Assembly: GCF_010093535.1 (NCBI RefSeq)
Contig: NW_022985224.1
Coordinates: forward strand, 184,291 to 248,290
Direction: 5' to 3'
Length of the DNA stretch: 64,000 nt
From: Lindgomyces ingoldianus
Lineage: Eukaryota; Ascomycota; Dothideomycetes; Pleosporales; Lindgomycetaceae
In this document: positions 22,097-33,160 of the stretch, piece by piece
Position numbering within the stretch: position 1 is the stretch's first letter
Layout of the letters: every line of letters starts with the position of its first letter
Program-made: the position numbers and the translations under genes
The notes under the pieces: model-generated
What the model was told of the DNA's origin: nothing
Databases searched by the model: none
Seen by the model: only the letters and a program-made list of their open reading frames with translations

Positions 22097-22942
22097 ATGG
22101 CACAACAACCTCCCGCTGCACCGGAAGATGAGCTAATCAATGGCTCATTCTTTCCCCTCCCCCCTCCCTTCTACAAGCACTTCACACCCGAGAACCAGCA
22201 GCGACTCAAGGAATTCAAGGAAACCGCTGGAATTTACAATACCCAAGCATCAACGCCGCACCTGTCCGCCGAGCAACTAGTCAAATTACCGCCTGAACTC
22301 CGCTTCCTCGTCCCGCCAGAACCGCCCGCCGACGACGAGAAATACCGCGTATTTGGTGGGGAAGTCCAGGCAAGCGCTACCCTAGGTTGTGGCCACAGCT
22401 CGCATATATGCTAATGAATTGTCCAGCTCAACCAATCCTCCCCAAAGCTCTCAGACTGGGGTTATGAACAACTCTACCCCTCCCCCCCCACCCCAACTCC
22501 TGGGGAAGACCCCTCAGTGCAGTCTGAGTGGAGTCTCAACCGCGCCGAATACCTTCAACGACTCATACGGTCTGCCCTCTTGAAATTCCTTGAGCTTCTT
22601 GGCATCATGTCGACAGATCCTGTCAAATGGCGGGACGCGATGGGCGATCTGGGGACATTGGCTGCGAACATGCACGCGCTGATCAACGAATATCGAGACC
22701 ACCAGATGCGGGAAACGCTGATAATTATGATGGAAGAGCAGCTGGAGAGAAAGAGGGCTGAGGTGGAAGGCGTGAGGAAGATGAAGCACAAGGTCGAGGA
22801 GGCATTGCTTGGGTTTGCCAAGAATGCACCAAGGAAGATGGAAAGTGCAACGGAGCATCTCGATCCGTCTTCACCGGAGGAGAAGAGGAAGGAGAGCCAG
22901 CGGCATATGTGGCAGGCCATGGACGAGATACTGGGGCATTGA
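22097..22942 (+). CDS. MED7: Mediator of RNA polymerase II transcription subunit 7
   Basis: Two exons, 22097-22369 and 22427-22942. The N-terminus has the Med7 start, FFPLPPPFYKHFT, followed by LVKLPPELRFLVPPEPP. Exon 2 has LNRAEYLQRLIRSALLKFLE then LLGIMSTDP, INEYRDHQMRETLIIMMEEQ and a basic coiled C-terminus, all conserved Med7 features. Med7 is a core subunit of the middle module, pairing with Med21 and Med31, and acts in the nucleus in transcription initiation. The intron begins GCAAGC rather than GT. The GC-AG splice restores the conserved VQLN junction, while a GT at 22365 would remove it. Exon 2 near the junction has a proline-rich stretch (LYPSPPTPTPGEDPS). About 262 residues, normal for fungi. 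Confidence 0.93.
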
Positions 22943-23349
22943 ATAGTGCCAGATCCCAAAACCTCCTCCCTCTCCAATATCAAAGTAAACCATTGTCACA
23001 TGCAACGGGGTTCCAAGGATGCGCCAGCTCTCACATGGAAGCAAACAGAGAATACGCGTTTAGCACCACTAGGTCGAAGCCCATTTCGATTAGCTTCCAG
23101 CGGCGCAAGTAGTTGTCTCACATCCAAGTCTTGTGTAACGTGGCGTTCTCATGCGGACGCCAAGCTATCCAGCCGCACCTGACCATTGTTCGCTTTTGGC
23201 TGTCAAGCGACCGCCATATATTACTTCTTGCTGCCTGGGGTTTTTTTTTCGTTCATCTTTTTGATATACATATGATCAGCCCTGGACGTCTTTCTAGCTT
23301 TGTTCTCAAGATCGCCAACCCTATTTTTCCTACCTGCCTAATCATCGAC
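22943..23349. other. Intergenic, upstream of DUF2235 copy 2
   Basis: No coding region supported. The frame of the downstream gene is open to the left of its ATG, but that extension begins with TTG and is not conserved-looking. Confidence 0.45.
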
Positions 23350-24849
23350 ATGGCGACTCCTAAACCATCCAAACGCCTAGTTGTTTTCTGCGATGGCACG
23401 TGGTGTGGCCGAGAAACCGGAACCCAGAGCAACATCCGCATACTAGCCGACATGGTCGGCAACATCGACTTCAGCCCTCGTCCCGACGAAGACCCAAATA
23501 CCATTGCCACGCGAGTCCACCCAATTCACGCGTTTCAAAACTACGTAACCGCAGGATACCAAGAAGGCATCGGTCTGAACAAAACCTTCCTGGAATACAT
23601 CTGGGATGGCACGACCGCTTCCACCATCGCAGAAGAATGCACGGCGGTGTACAAATTCATCGTAGATAACTTTACACCTGACCACGAAATCTGGATATTC
23701 GGATTAAGTCGAGGCGCATACACAGCGCGCTGCGTCGCAGGCATGATCAACAATTGCGGCATTATCAAAGCCCCCAGACACCACCCACAACAACCCAGTC
23801 TCACGGAACACGACATCTCAACTCTATGCTACGAAGTCTACCGTACCTACAGAAGCCCCCTCACCATCGACCACCCCCAATCCTCCAAATGTACTGAATT
23901 CCGCAGAAACCCCACATCGGTATGGCAGACCCCCCGTCCGATCAAATTCCTGGGTCTCTTCGATACCGTCGGGGGTCTCGGAATCCCGCATCTTAACGCG
24001 GGCACTGGGTTCGACTGGCCGGATTTCTATGACCAAAAGGTCAGCTCTGTAGTTCAGCATGTATACCACGCAGTCTGCCTCCATGACCGTCTTTGGATCT
24101 TCCAGCCGTGTCTGGCTTTCGAAGGGGATGGTGAGGTGAGAGCAGAGGTTCATCAGGTGTGGTTCCCAGGCTGCCACTATGATGTCGGCCGCCAGACTTT
24201 CCGGTTTGTGCGCCAAGCGCCGCAGAACCAAATAGAGCGGATCGTAGGCGCATTACCGGATCGGCTAGCGAAGACTATTTATCCGAATCATGTACTTGCG
24301 GACTGTGTGTTGAGGTGGATGTTGGAATCTGTTCTTACGCATGATACTCAGAATCTCGTTATCCCGGGTCTTAAAAATGAGATCCAGGCGCTTGGCCAAC
24401 GCATCGTGTCTGCGTCTTCTCCCAGATATCTAGGGGAGGGAGGCGCAAAGGCAGGGCCAACAGGCAGCGGCGACGTCTACGGTAACGTCCTAGAATACGC
24501 ACCCGCTGGCAGCGTGTTTAGGCTGCTCAGTAAATTCGGGTCGCAGGCCGTTGAATTGCTGAACCACACGTGGCCGAACCTTGGGGATAATATTCAGGAT
24601 CTGCTGGGTATTAAAACGATATTGAGGATTCTGACGGCGACGAAGGATCGGAGGATTCCAGGGGGTCCGGAGGGAAAGGCAGCGGTTTATAGGTATAAGG
24701 AGAGTGAGAGTGTGGTGGTTGACGGTGTGGTGAGGAGATTCAGTGTTGAGAGACAGGCGCGGATAGGGGAGAGGAATGAAAAGGGAGAGATGAGGTATCC
24801 GAGTCGGACGTACGAGAGCTGGGGGCTTTGGGGGAGGGTATTTGGGTAA
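23350..24849 (+). CDS. DUF2235 domain alpha/beta-hydrolase, copy 2
   Basis: An intronless 499-residue protein; the start MATPKPSKRLVVFCDGTWCG is at 23350. DUF2235 landmarks: the CDGTW start; ETGTQSNIRILADMV; YQEGIGLNKTFLEYIWDG; the nucleophile elbow EIWIFGLSRGAYTARCVAGM (GxSxG); IKFLGLFDTVGGLGIP; and VHQVWFPGCHYDVGR with the catalytic-type His/Asp. The C-terminal 120 residues beyond the domain are unassigned. It differs from copy 1 at 11933 in having no introns, an extra C-terminal region and little identity outside the motifs, so this is not a recent tandem duplication. Probably a cytosolic serine hydrolase of unknown substrate. It stops 267 bp before the second hAT-like insertion. Confidence 0.9.
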   Translation: MATPKPSKRLVVFCDGTWCGRETGTQSNIRILADMVGNIDFSPRPDEDPNTIATRVHPIHAFQNYVTAGYQEGIGLNKTFLEYIWDGTTASTIAEECTAVYKFIVDNFTPDHEIWIFGLSRGAYTARCVAGMINNCGIIKAPRHHPQQPSLTEHDISTLCYEVYRTYRSPLTIDHPQSSKCTEFRRNPTSVWQTPRPIKFLGLFDTVGGLGIPHLNAGTGFDWPDFYDQKVSSVVQHVYHAVCLHDRLWIFQPCLAFEGDGEVRAEVHQVWFPGCHYDVGRQTFRFVRQAPQNQIERIVGALPDRLAKTIYPNHVLADCVLRWMLESVLTHDTQNLVIPGLKNEIQALGQRIVSASSPRYLGEGGAKAGPTGSGDVYGNVLEYAPAGSVFRLLSKFGSQAVELLNHTWPNLGDNIQDLLGIKTILRILTATKDRRIPGGPEGKAAVYRYKESESVVVDGVVRRFSVERQARIGERNEKGEMRYPSRTYESWGLWGRVFG

Positions 24850-25116
24850 GGTATGGCAAATTATAGTTTAAGGCAAGGGAGGAGAGCGATTAGGGGTAGA
24901 TCACGGGGTGGTACGGGGTAAGGGAAGAGCTGACAATGCGAGAAATATAACAGGTTATTCGTTCAATCCCTCTCTCCTTTCCATCATAGTCACCAAAAGG
25001 CTAATGTTGCTCCGACACTTCCCTCAACCAAGTATCATCATCCACCCGAACAAATGCCTGCTCCCTATCCTCGCTTATCTTTCCTTTGAGCGTCCAAATC
25101 GACAATGGGTTATCTA

Positions 25117-28100
25117 CAGCGTGGCCAACAGTACATAGTACGTTACGTTTAAGCTTTTCTCTGCCAGTAACTTCTTAATTTAGTAGTACTTTTATACGTA
25201 AGCAGTGAATTAATTAGCAAGTACATAACATAACAGTAACTTCTTAAAATCCTTATACTTTTGTACTTTTTACAAGAAGTTTTGTTAGTCTAGGTTAAAA
25301 TTATTCTAAAAGAAGCTTTTTAGCCTAGATAAAGTCCCCTAGAGTAGTTAATTTACTCTTTATAGCCCTATAACATAACTAGTTTTTTTAGAGCTGTAGA
25401 GCCTTAATTATACAACCTGCTAAGTAGTTTTTATTAATTATAACTGTTCTCCTGCCTTTAGAGAAGGCTCTCTTACAGTTGTAGCTTATTAAGAGTATAC
25501 AGAGGAAATTAAAGGTAATTTTAAAAAGTGTAAAGTAGAAGTAACAACTAACTTTAAGCTACTAAGTAAAAGGTAATTAAAACAGTAGAGATCCCTCCTT
25601 AGCTATAAAAAGGTCTTTAATGTAGCTGTTATAGTATTATTAAAGCTCTATTATTTTCTGCTGTTTTTTATATAACTTTAAGCCTATAAGAAGGCTTATG
25701 TTAACAAAAAGAGTTTACTTATAGCCTTTATTATAATACTTGCTACTAAGGAGCTTGCGCTAGTAAAGTTATAGATTTTCTTCTTTTTTATTACTTTTTA
25801 TCTTTTTATTAATATAGTCTTAAAAAACTACCTTTATTAAAGCCTTAGCTTACTTATGCTACGCTAAGTGCTTACGCTAGTAGTCTTTAAACTAAATAAG
25901 TTATAATTAGAGGTTAAAAATAGTTGCAACAGCGCAGTATAATATAGGCAGATTTATAATAATCTTTTTCTAGTATAAGGTTAGCTTTTAGATTCTAAAC
26001 ACAACACTATTTTTAAGGTAGTAATTATTACTTTTACTCTTAAGCTTCTTCTCTATCTTTATAAGCTTTATATATAGGTGCTAGAGGTTAACTATAGTTA
26101 TCTAGATAGAGCTGTACTTGCTATTACCTTTAAGTCTTTTTATTATAAAGTAAAAGAACTAGAGAAACTTAATAAAATAATTAACCTCTTTTTACTTTTC
26201 TTTAAAGATAGTTTTATAAAGGGTAGCAGCTATTAACATATTAGCACCTTATTATTTACATAGAAACTTGCTAATAGGCTCTTTTAACTTATAGTAACAT
26301 AAAAGCATAAGATATATGCTGTGCTAGCGTACTCTACTGTCCTAGATAAGATTAAGGGTGCTAAAACTTTAAAAAAAATTATTAGCTAAAAGTAAAGCCT
26401 AAAAAGTTATAAAAGCTAATTATTATTTATAAGATGCTAGCACTGTGTTAACAAAGTTATGCAACTTGCCTACAACACTTTACTATTAGTATAGCTTAAA
26501 TTAATTATTTAGAGCAGCTTAAGCTAGAGCTTTTTTAAAGGTAGAGACTTTCTAGCTATATATAACTACTTTAACAATAATTTAAATTATATAGCTAGCG
26601 CAGTAGATACAGTGTTTAGTAGTAAAAAGCAAGTAAAGCTTTTTAGCTAAAGTTATAATAGTCTCTATGTTATTATTTAACGCATTATTAGTAATGTAGT
26701 AATAGAATTTAAACATAATTTTATAGTTTTTAAGCACCTTAATAATCTCTAGCGCTTAATTCCCTCTAGTGTAGTCTTTATATAGATTGTTAAAGCTAAT
26801 AAAGAGGTCTTTATGCTAGTAGTTAGTATTTGTGTAGAGGATGTTAGTGTTGTAGTTTTAATTTTCACGCTAACACAGCTAGGCTAAGGTTTTACTAGTA
26901 CATACTAAAAAAATAAGCTACTACCCCTAGGCAGGATAAGTAGTTTAAAGAAGTCTATATATTAATGCTTAGCGTAATTTTACTATAAGCTAATCTTAGT
27001 ATTATTTAAATCTCCTACTTCTAGCGCACTAGACTGTTCTAGATATAGGTTAAAAGCGTAGTGTAGAAAGATAGTATAGCGTTAAGAAGGTTAGTGCAGT
27101 TCTAAGTAAGTACTTTATAAGTTTTAGCTAAAAATGCGTTTCTAAAAGTTTAATCTTAAAAAATAACCTAGTTTATTACTGCAGCTTAAAAAGCTTTCTT
27201 TTACTAAGCTTTATAAAAAATAATTCTTATAGATCTAGCTACTTTTATTATAGCTTTAAAAAGATTAGCAGGAAGCCTTAAGCTGTTAAGTAGAAGATCT
27301 TTACTAGCATTAATTTTATGCTTCTTCTAAAGATAAGAGATAATATAATTATAACTACTAATAATTTTTGCAGCTTTGTGTTGCCCTTAAAGGTAACATC
27401 TTTTGCAAAGCTACACTTTAAAAACAGTGCTGTTGTTATCCTTATACACTAAATCCCTCTTATAACGCTAGACCTAGGAGACAGGATAATTGCTACAGAG
27501 TTAACTTTTATGCTTTACTTAATAGCTAAGTCTTTCTAGCACTAGCTTTTTCTTTTCTAGCTAAATGTTGTCCTACTCTATTATAAAAAAGGCTCTAGAG
27601 TTAAAGTGCACGTCTACTAGAAAATTATAAAAGGATACATCTTTACCTAGGGCTAGAGTTAGAGTTAAGGGCACTAACAACTCTAAAAAAGCTAACTTTA
27701 ATTTAGCAAGATAATAAAAGCTAGTGTAATAAAGCACCTTAGCTTATTAAAACAACTTTAATAAGCAAAAGAATTAGAATAAGGCTATACACTTACTATA
27801 ATAAAGGAATTAAGACATCTAGCTTATTATAATAATTAATAAAATAAGAAGCTTTTCTAGGGCAAAAGTTAACTATTTTTATAAGGGGCTACTTAGCACA
27901 CTAATTAGGCTACTATGCTATAAAACGCAGAGTTTTATCTAATTATTACTTTAAAACGCAACCTTAAACAAAGCTCTTAACACAATAGCTAATAGGGTCT
28001 AAAAACAGGAGGGAAATCTCCTAAAATATGACCTCTCTGACCTATACTACAGTACGTACTTAGCAATTTACTGTACAAAAGTTACGTCTCACATTTTAAC

Positions 28101-28173
28101 TACTTTTGTACGCCTCACGTGATTACTACGTTCACGTAGTTACGTTACGTACTACGGACTGTTGGCCACGCTG
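25117..28173. mobile_element. hAT-like DNA transposon, RIP-degraded, full length (copy 2)
   Basis: Inverted terminal repeats: the left end begins CAGCGTGGCCAACAGTACAT and the right end is its near-inverse (GTCCGTAGTACG variant), about 32 bp with a few mismatches. A perfect 8-bp duplication GTTATCTA lies at 25109-25116 and 28174-28181. The length is 3057 bp against 3063 bp for copy 1, and the internal sequence aligns in the same orientation, for example the TTACAG/TTACAAT-TG-GCTTAT block near 25480 and 1740. The interior is extremely AT-rich with dense TAA/TAG in all frames and no open frame of useful length. Near the right end the block CACGTGATTACTACGTTCAC matches copy 1 (CACGTGACTGCTACGTTCAC). 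Confidence 0.85.
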
Positions 28174-28178
28174 GTTAT

Positions 28179-28560
28179 CTATGTATCGGATGCAATACCA
28201 AGGTACTCAGTAGTCCTCTCTACATCAGCATGAGCGTCGCGGTAGGAATTATCCAGCACATATATCCGCTTCGCATCTTGCCTTTTCGCTAAATCAGGAC
28301 ATAGTGGGATTTTTCCAACCAAACTACCCTTGGGCTTTGGCACGCTCAACTTCATCCAAGGAGTCGATAGTAACAGGGGGTTTAGGAGAATGAAGGATCT
28401 CGACCCTTCATCGCTGTAGCTCTGGAACGAGGTGAGGATGGCGAAGGATAGCCATAATGAGCTCTGGACAGGTGGATACAAGGTAGGGAGCAACACGAAG
28501 ATATTCCGCTAGTGAATTAGTGTGGTCTTTGGGGTCCTGCTTTTGGTATTCAAGAGCTTC
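28179..28560 (-). pseudogene. Coding remnant, possibly F-box/LRR-type
   Basis: Minus-strand sequence gives a 106-codon open frame ending at a TAG inside the transposon's target duplication. It has no normal ATG start (GTG at 28496). A neighbouring frame reads AEYLRVAPYLVSTCPELIMA then RHPHLVPEL and TIDSLDEVERAKAQG, interrupted by TAG/TGA, which looks more like part of a fungal F-box/leucine-rich protein. I take it as a decayed fragment of uncertain family. Confidence 0.3.
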
Positions 28561-28608
28561 CGTATATTTTAATTTAAAGGGGAACCGACTGTTTCAAAAA
28601 CTAGCATT

Positions 28609-28870
28609 ATGGTTCCGGAGAATGGAGCGGCTGAGATGAAGGCGTTACAGACAGAGCGAGATGCGTGGTAACAGTATCTTTAGACCGAGCAGGCAAGGCC
28701 TAATTCATTGTAGGAACAATGGGACGCCCTGGATGGCTGGGGGCTGGACTCAAACGCCAGACATGGTGGTCGCTTTTTTGACAGAGCTGACAAAAGCGAA
28801 TTCCATGCAAACGCAGTAGGATCAGCTGGGTAGTTGGAGGCTAGGCCCCAATCGCGTTACGTTATATCAA
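28609..28870 (+). pseudogene. Short decayed coding segment of unknown family
   Basis: From an ATG at 28609 one frame reads MVPENGAAEMKALQTERDAW, QYL, TEQARPNSL, EQWDALDGWGLDSNARHGGR and on to LEARPQSRYVI. It is interrupted only by TAA and TAG codons at former-Gln-compatible positions. The codon content between stops looks coding, but no family is recognised. It may be part of the same decayed locus as the minus-strand remnant at its left. Confidence 0.3.
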
Positions 28871-30235
28871 AGTTGCGCAAATAAACAAAGAGAGTAAGTA
28901 CTTATTTACTACGGCAGCACTCTTAGCACCAGCGATAAAACCACAAGAGAAATAGCGGTAGAGGCAGGTTGGCCTCAGGGGAAGATAGGATTGCCGTTTC
29001 CGCTTGGATTAGGGGATCTCTCATACTGAACTGAGACCGGCGAGCTTTCGGTGGAGCGGAAGACCACCACACCTTTGAAAGACAAGTTAACACGACCCTA
29101 ACCGTGACTAAGAAGGACGTCCGCAATATTATAGCGGGTAGGTTTGGGTGGTACTTTATATAAGCCAGAGTGAAGTGAGCTCTCGGTAGTGAATTATATG
29201 TCCACCTGCTCTACGTCTCGGAGTCCGTCCATTACACCATGGGGGATTTCATAAGAACAGCAATGAACGAGTGAACGACTTTACTGAATTTAGCAGCAAG
29301 ATTTCGTTATTTTTATACGCAGCGACTTTGTTCTGGCATTGCTCGGCCAGTTTTCCAGTGTTGCGAGAGTGAAGGTTTCGTGAGCAATACTACAGTTGGC
29401 GATTCAATTGTATTGCGCTAATGAACAACAATGAACTGGTGAAAGATTCTTCTGCGCTTCAGTTGCAGTACTTCCTTATTTCTGTTTGCAACCGCACAGT
29501 CGTCAATTCCGGAGAACTCGTGGCAGCGCTTGATTAATAGTCTAGCATTGAATAAATGAAAGGCTCTCGAAGTGAGCGTTTGCAATGGTAATAGCCTCAA
29601 AGAGATATAATGAAGCAGCTAGATAGTTTCGCCTCAGATCAGTGAGATGATCTGCGTAGACGTGCCTGGCTTTGACCGTATCAGGAGGGGTTCATCTCTT
29701 CCTCCTTCTTACTCTACTTATCCCGCCATTAGTCCCAACAGCTATGTCGCAGACTGCGTCAGTACCGTCTTAAAAGAGAAGCTTCACATTGTCTGCCTCT
29801 TCTAAATATCCATAGTCACTTAGCATGTCGGTCATCCAGCCTTACGGAGAATACAGCTAGTCAGCGTCTAGTGCAGGGCACAAACTGTTTTGAGAACCGC
29901 TCCGTTGAGAGTAGAAAATGGCGCGATTGGCTACCTGAACTTCGCGTTAGATTTAAATTAGTTCGTTCTTCAACAACCGCGCATAGGTATATTTAGTTAG
30001 TCGTGTTGTGTCTAAGATCCTTCAGTTACTGTTGAGCGTTACAGAATCCCACAACACTGATCTTCTTGCTAAGCATATCCCTATCCTTCATTACATTAAT
30101 CTCCAGTCTGCCTAGCATTAGCAAATGGGTAGCCCACCGTCCCACCACCCCCACCAGCTCCACCTCACTCCAAGAAGTAAAACCCAAAGCCTTCCAAAGC
30201 CCTTGAATCCCCCCTTCCTCCAATCACTGTAGTCT
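28871..30235. other. Intergenic, no supported gene
   Basis: About 1.4 kb between the decayed remnants and the VOC-family gene. Only short open frames of 60-67 codons without family resemblance. Confidence 0.5.
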
Positions 30236-30871
30236 CTACTTCCCATTCACCTTCCCTCCCTTTAACTTCTCCACTAACCGCTCTATATCCAACGCACCCG
30301 CCGCATCATCTTCATCCCTAACCATTAGCGACCTTTCATCCACCCCTTCCCCCAACTTCTCCATCCACACCTCGGGCACAAACTCCACGCCAAGCGGATT
30401 CTTCGCAAACGCCTCACTCTCCATAAACGCCGTCGCATCTGCCGGCTCCTCAAAGCCATCCACCTGGGTCTCAATCGTATTGCCATCGGGGTCCCTGTAA
30501 TAAATACTCGTCGTAGGTCCATGATTCACGCATAGTGTCGGCTGCATACCGTGTTTCTTGCGCTGTTGATAAGCTGTGAGCAGGGATGTGAGAGATGGGA
30601 AGGTGAAGGCAATATGGTTCAACCCCGAGGATTTTTCGGATCTGGGGACGATTCCGGGGAGGGCGGCGAGCGCGATTCGGTGGTGTTCCTGGTCGTAGGT
30701 TAGGAAGGCGAGGTGGTCATTGGAGTAAACGGTATGGGCGCCTAGGAAGATTTCGTAGAAGGTTTGCATGACGCGGAGTTGGGCTGTTTGGAGCACGACG
30801 TGGGCGAGGTGAGCGGGGGGTGTGACGGCGGGTTTGTCGGGGAGGGAGCTGAAAGTGGGGATGGATGCCAT
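30236..30871 (-). CDS. VOC-superfamily (glyoxalase/extradiol dioxygenase-like) protein
   Basis: A single-exon 211-residue protein. I chose MASIPTFSSLPDKP at 30871, where the conserved region begins; the frame is open further upstream to 31081, but that part is low in similarity. The VOC fold is shown by HLAHVVLQTAQLRVMQTFYE (first metal-ligand His), GLNHIAFTFPSLTSLL (second His) and SIYYRDPDGNTIETQVDG (terminal Glu). Members of this fungal group are often annotated as biphenyl-2,3-diol dioxygenase-like, but the true substrate is unknown. The C-terminus (EVWMEKLGEGVDERSLMVRD and following) is helical and charged. Confidence 0.85.
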   Translation of the reverse strand: MASIPTFSSLPDKPAVTPPAHLAHVVLQTAQLRVMQTFYEIFLGAHTVYSNDHLAFLTYDQEHHRIALAALPGIVPRSEKSSGLNHIAFTFPSLTSLLTAYQQRKKHGMQPTLCVNHGPTTSIYYRDPDGNTIETQVDGFEEPADATAFMESEAFAKNPLGVEFVPEVWMEKLGEGVDERSLMVRDEDDAAGALDIERLVEKLKGGKVNGK

Positions 30872-32134
30872 GTTGTATTTTGTTTGCTTGACAATGTAAT
30901 GTTTGGTGGTGGGTCCGTTTGCTTTTTGAGTTCGTCTGTAATGGCAAAGGAATATGTCTAGCATTTTAGACACCGACAGCGAGGCCTTTATACACCCCTT
31001 CTCTACCTCCATTGCTCTCACGCTTCCATCATTCCCGCCCCCATCCTCGCCCCGTCTCACCTGAACCCCATACACAGCCATTGTATCCGACAGCCGAGAA
31101 CTTTCAGTGAGCCCAGTTTCTCAGTTCTGTTATTATCCATTGGCGGTGGTAACAGCCCCTCCCGATTTATCGGTTCCGCACTCAGGCATTCCATACGGCC
31201 TCTTTTCCTATTCGTCAGTGACCCCTGAGAACATCACTTGTCGCTTACAAACCTTCCCCGGAATCTCGACACCCCTGTCTTCCGGCGCGGATTACTGAGG
31301 CCTCGCCGTAGCGAGTTTGGTAAAAAATGAGGGGAATAGGTCATGCTCACGCAGGCCTAGGATTCACTCAATCGGATCTGGACGTCTGCAGATGTGGAAT
31401 GGTTGGATTGAGCGGAATGAATGAGATGGTAATGATGAATACGGTCGTTCTCTAGCCGTCGTGTGTTGCGAGTCGGGAGTAGGTTTTGATGGATAAATTT
31501 GTAGAACGGAGAATGGGTAAGGCCGAGAGAGCGAGAGAGGCCCGAGGGAGAGGGGGAAACAACTGAGAGACCAGGAATACAAGTCCGATAAAGGTAAATC
31601 CATGGGCGAGAGAACGTGGTGCATGGGTAGAAAGTCGGAGGTCGGAAGCAGAAAGACCGGAGGAGTAGTGTCTCGCATGGAGGTAGAGGATGAACCCGGG
31701 ATACGGAACAGACTATTAGATCATTTCAGAACTCGTCAACTAGTTGATAAGGTTGTTTCCGTTTTCCTTTCCTACTACCTCCAACATAATCCTTCTGCGA
31801 ACCCCGCAATTCTTAGGAGCCCACGAGCTCAGGTTGATGAGACAGGGGCCTTAGGTTTCGGCGCATCACAATCCTGCCAATATTAGCTCTCGATTCCATC
31901 ACGTCTCATACCAATCCTACACATATCTTAGGGAAAAGCCGTCATTACTCACATCGACCAACAAGCATGCTACGCCCGGCCCTCCAACTTCTGTTAATAG
32001 CCCTAGCGAAAACCATCCACAGCGCCTCCACTGTCAAGTCACGATAGGAAGGAAGAAGCGAGTGGCCGGCTTTGGGAAGAGGTTGAACAAGAAATATGAG
32101 CTTCAAATTTCCTCTTATTATTCAAATTTCCTTA
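30872..32134. other. Intergenic, no supported gene
   Basis: About 1.26 kb between two minus-strand genes; includes a purine-rich run near 31510-31575. No coding region supported. Confidence 0.45.
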
Positions 32135-33160
32135 TTATGTATTCGCTTCGTTGATCGCTGCATCCTCTTCAGACTGCACTTCCAGCGCATCAGGGACTAT
32201 TCCAGTGGCTTGCCACACACGTTTGCCCTCCTCATTCCCTTCAAATAGCTGGTTAAAGAACTTGGTGGTGATCTCTGGAGGTGTCCAATCCCGTTCATCC
32301 GTCCTCAGATGCTCGCGTGCCAAATCCATAACTTCCAAAACTTCCTTCGACACATACTCGTAATGCTTATGTAACGATTCGAGGTCCCTACCAGGCCCTT
32401 CCGAGAACCCCCAATACGAGGAAAAGCCAATCTGACGGGCTTCTTCCCACCTCTTCCTCAGCTTCTTTATGTCCGTATTGTGGCGCGGAAGCTCAGATGT
32501 TTTCATGATGGCTTCAAGGAGCTCTTGCCAACCCCAGGTGTGCTCAGGGTCTTTGATTCGGTCGTCCCACCATATCCAGCTCCTGCCATGGCCGCGGAGA
32601 AGTGGCGCGGTAGATGAAAGAGCATGGCCGCATGTGAGCAGTAGGATTCCTGTAATATATCGCGAGCCCTCCTCGGGTTCATATCCAGACCAGAGTGCCT
32701 TGAGGAAGATGCGCGTCATGATGACCCAGTACCGCTGCCTCTGCGCTGAAACTTCCTTGTAGTACTCGTATATTTGTAATCGCAATTCGGCGGGAAGTTT
32801 AGGGAATGGGAAGTCGGACAGACTGGACAACGACTTCGGCGGACGGACTGGAGTGGAAAGTAGCGTATATGCTCGTCCTAATAGCATGCCATAGAGGAGG
32901 CTGTTCGCGTAGTACCACGGTGGACGGTGAGGTGTTTCGTCTCCATAGAGCCCCGGCGTTATGGTGATATTAACATAATCTGTTATGTAGACTTCGAGTT
33001 CTTGCGGAAAATGGTGTTCGTGGAGGTGGGGACGGAGTAGTGAATCGATTCTACTGGGTTGGCTTCGGGCGGTTTGGAGGAGCGGGTGGAGGAGCGGATT
33101 CGTAGCCCAAGACGTGCAAAGAATCCGCTGAAGGTGAGTGGTTACCTGAGGCGCCGCCAT
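32135..33160 (-). CDS. F-box-like fungal protein (LPAELRLQIYEYY motif)
   Basis: An intronless 341-residue protein from MAAPQVTTHLQR at 33160; the open frame extends to 33286, but the upstream ATG is less likely. The middle contains FPKLPAELRLQIYEYY, the F-box-like LPxELRxxIY motif common in filamentous fungi. It is preceded by an unusual N-terminal region of about 125 residues and followed by a Trp-rich segment (GHGRSWIWWDDRIKDPEHTW) and charged helices. F-box proteins recruit substrates to SCF ubiquitin ligases, but many fungal proteins with only this short motif have no demonstrated role. Confidence 0.7.
   Translation of the reverse strand: MAAPQVTTHLQRILCTSWATNPLLHPLLQTARSQPSRIDSLLRPHLHEHHFPQELEVYITDYVNITITPGLYGDETPHRPPWYYANSLLYGMLLGRAYTLLSTPVRPPKSLSSLSDFPFPKLPAELRLQIYEYYKEVSAQRQRYWVIMTRIFLKALWSGYEPEEGSRYITGILLLTCGHALSSTAPLLRGHGRSWIWWDDRIKDPEHTWGWQELLEAIMKTSELPRHNTDIKKLRKRWEEARQIGFSSYWGFSEGPGRDLESLHKHYEYVSKEVLEVMDLAREHLRTDERDWTPPEITTKFFNQLFEGNEEGKRVWQATGIVPDALEVQSEEDAAINEANT

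Noticed and set aside
23113..23349. N-terminal extension of DUF2235 copy 2
   Set aside because: The extension begins with TTG, not ATG, and the family starts right at the KRLVVFCDGTW block after the ATG at 23350.
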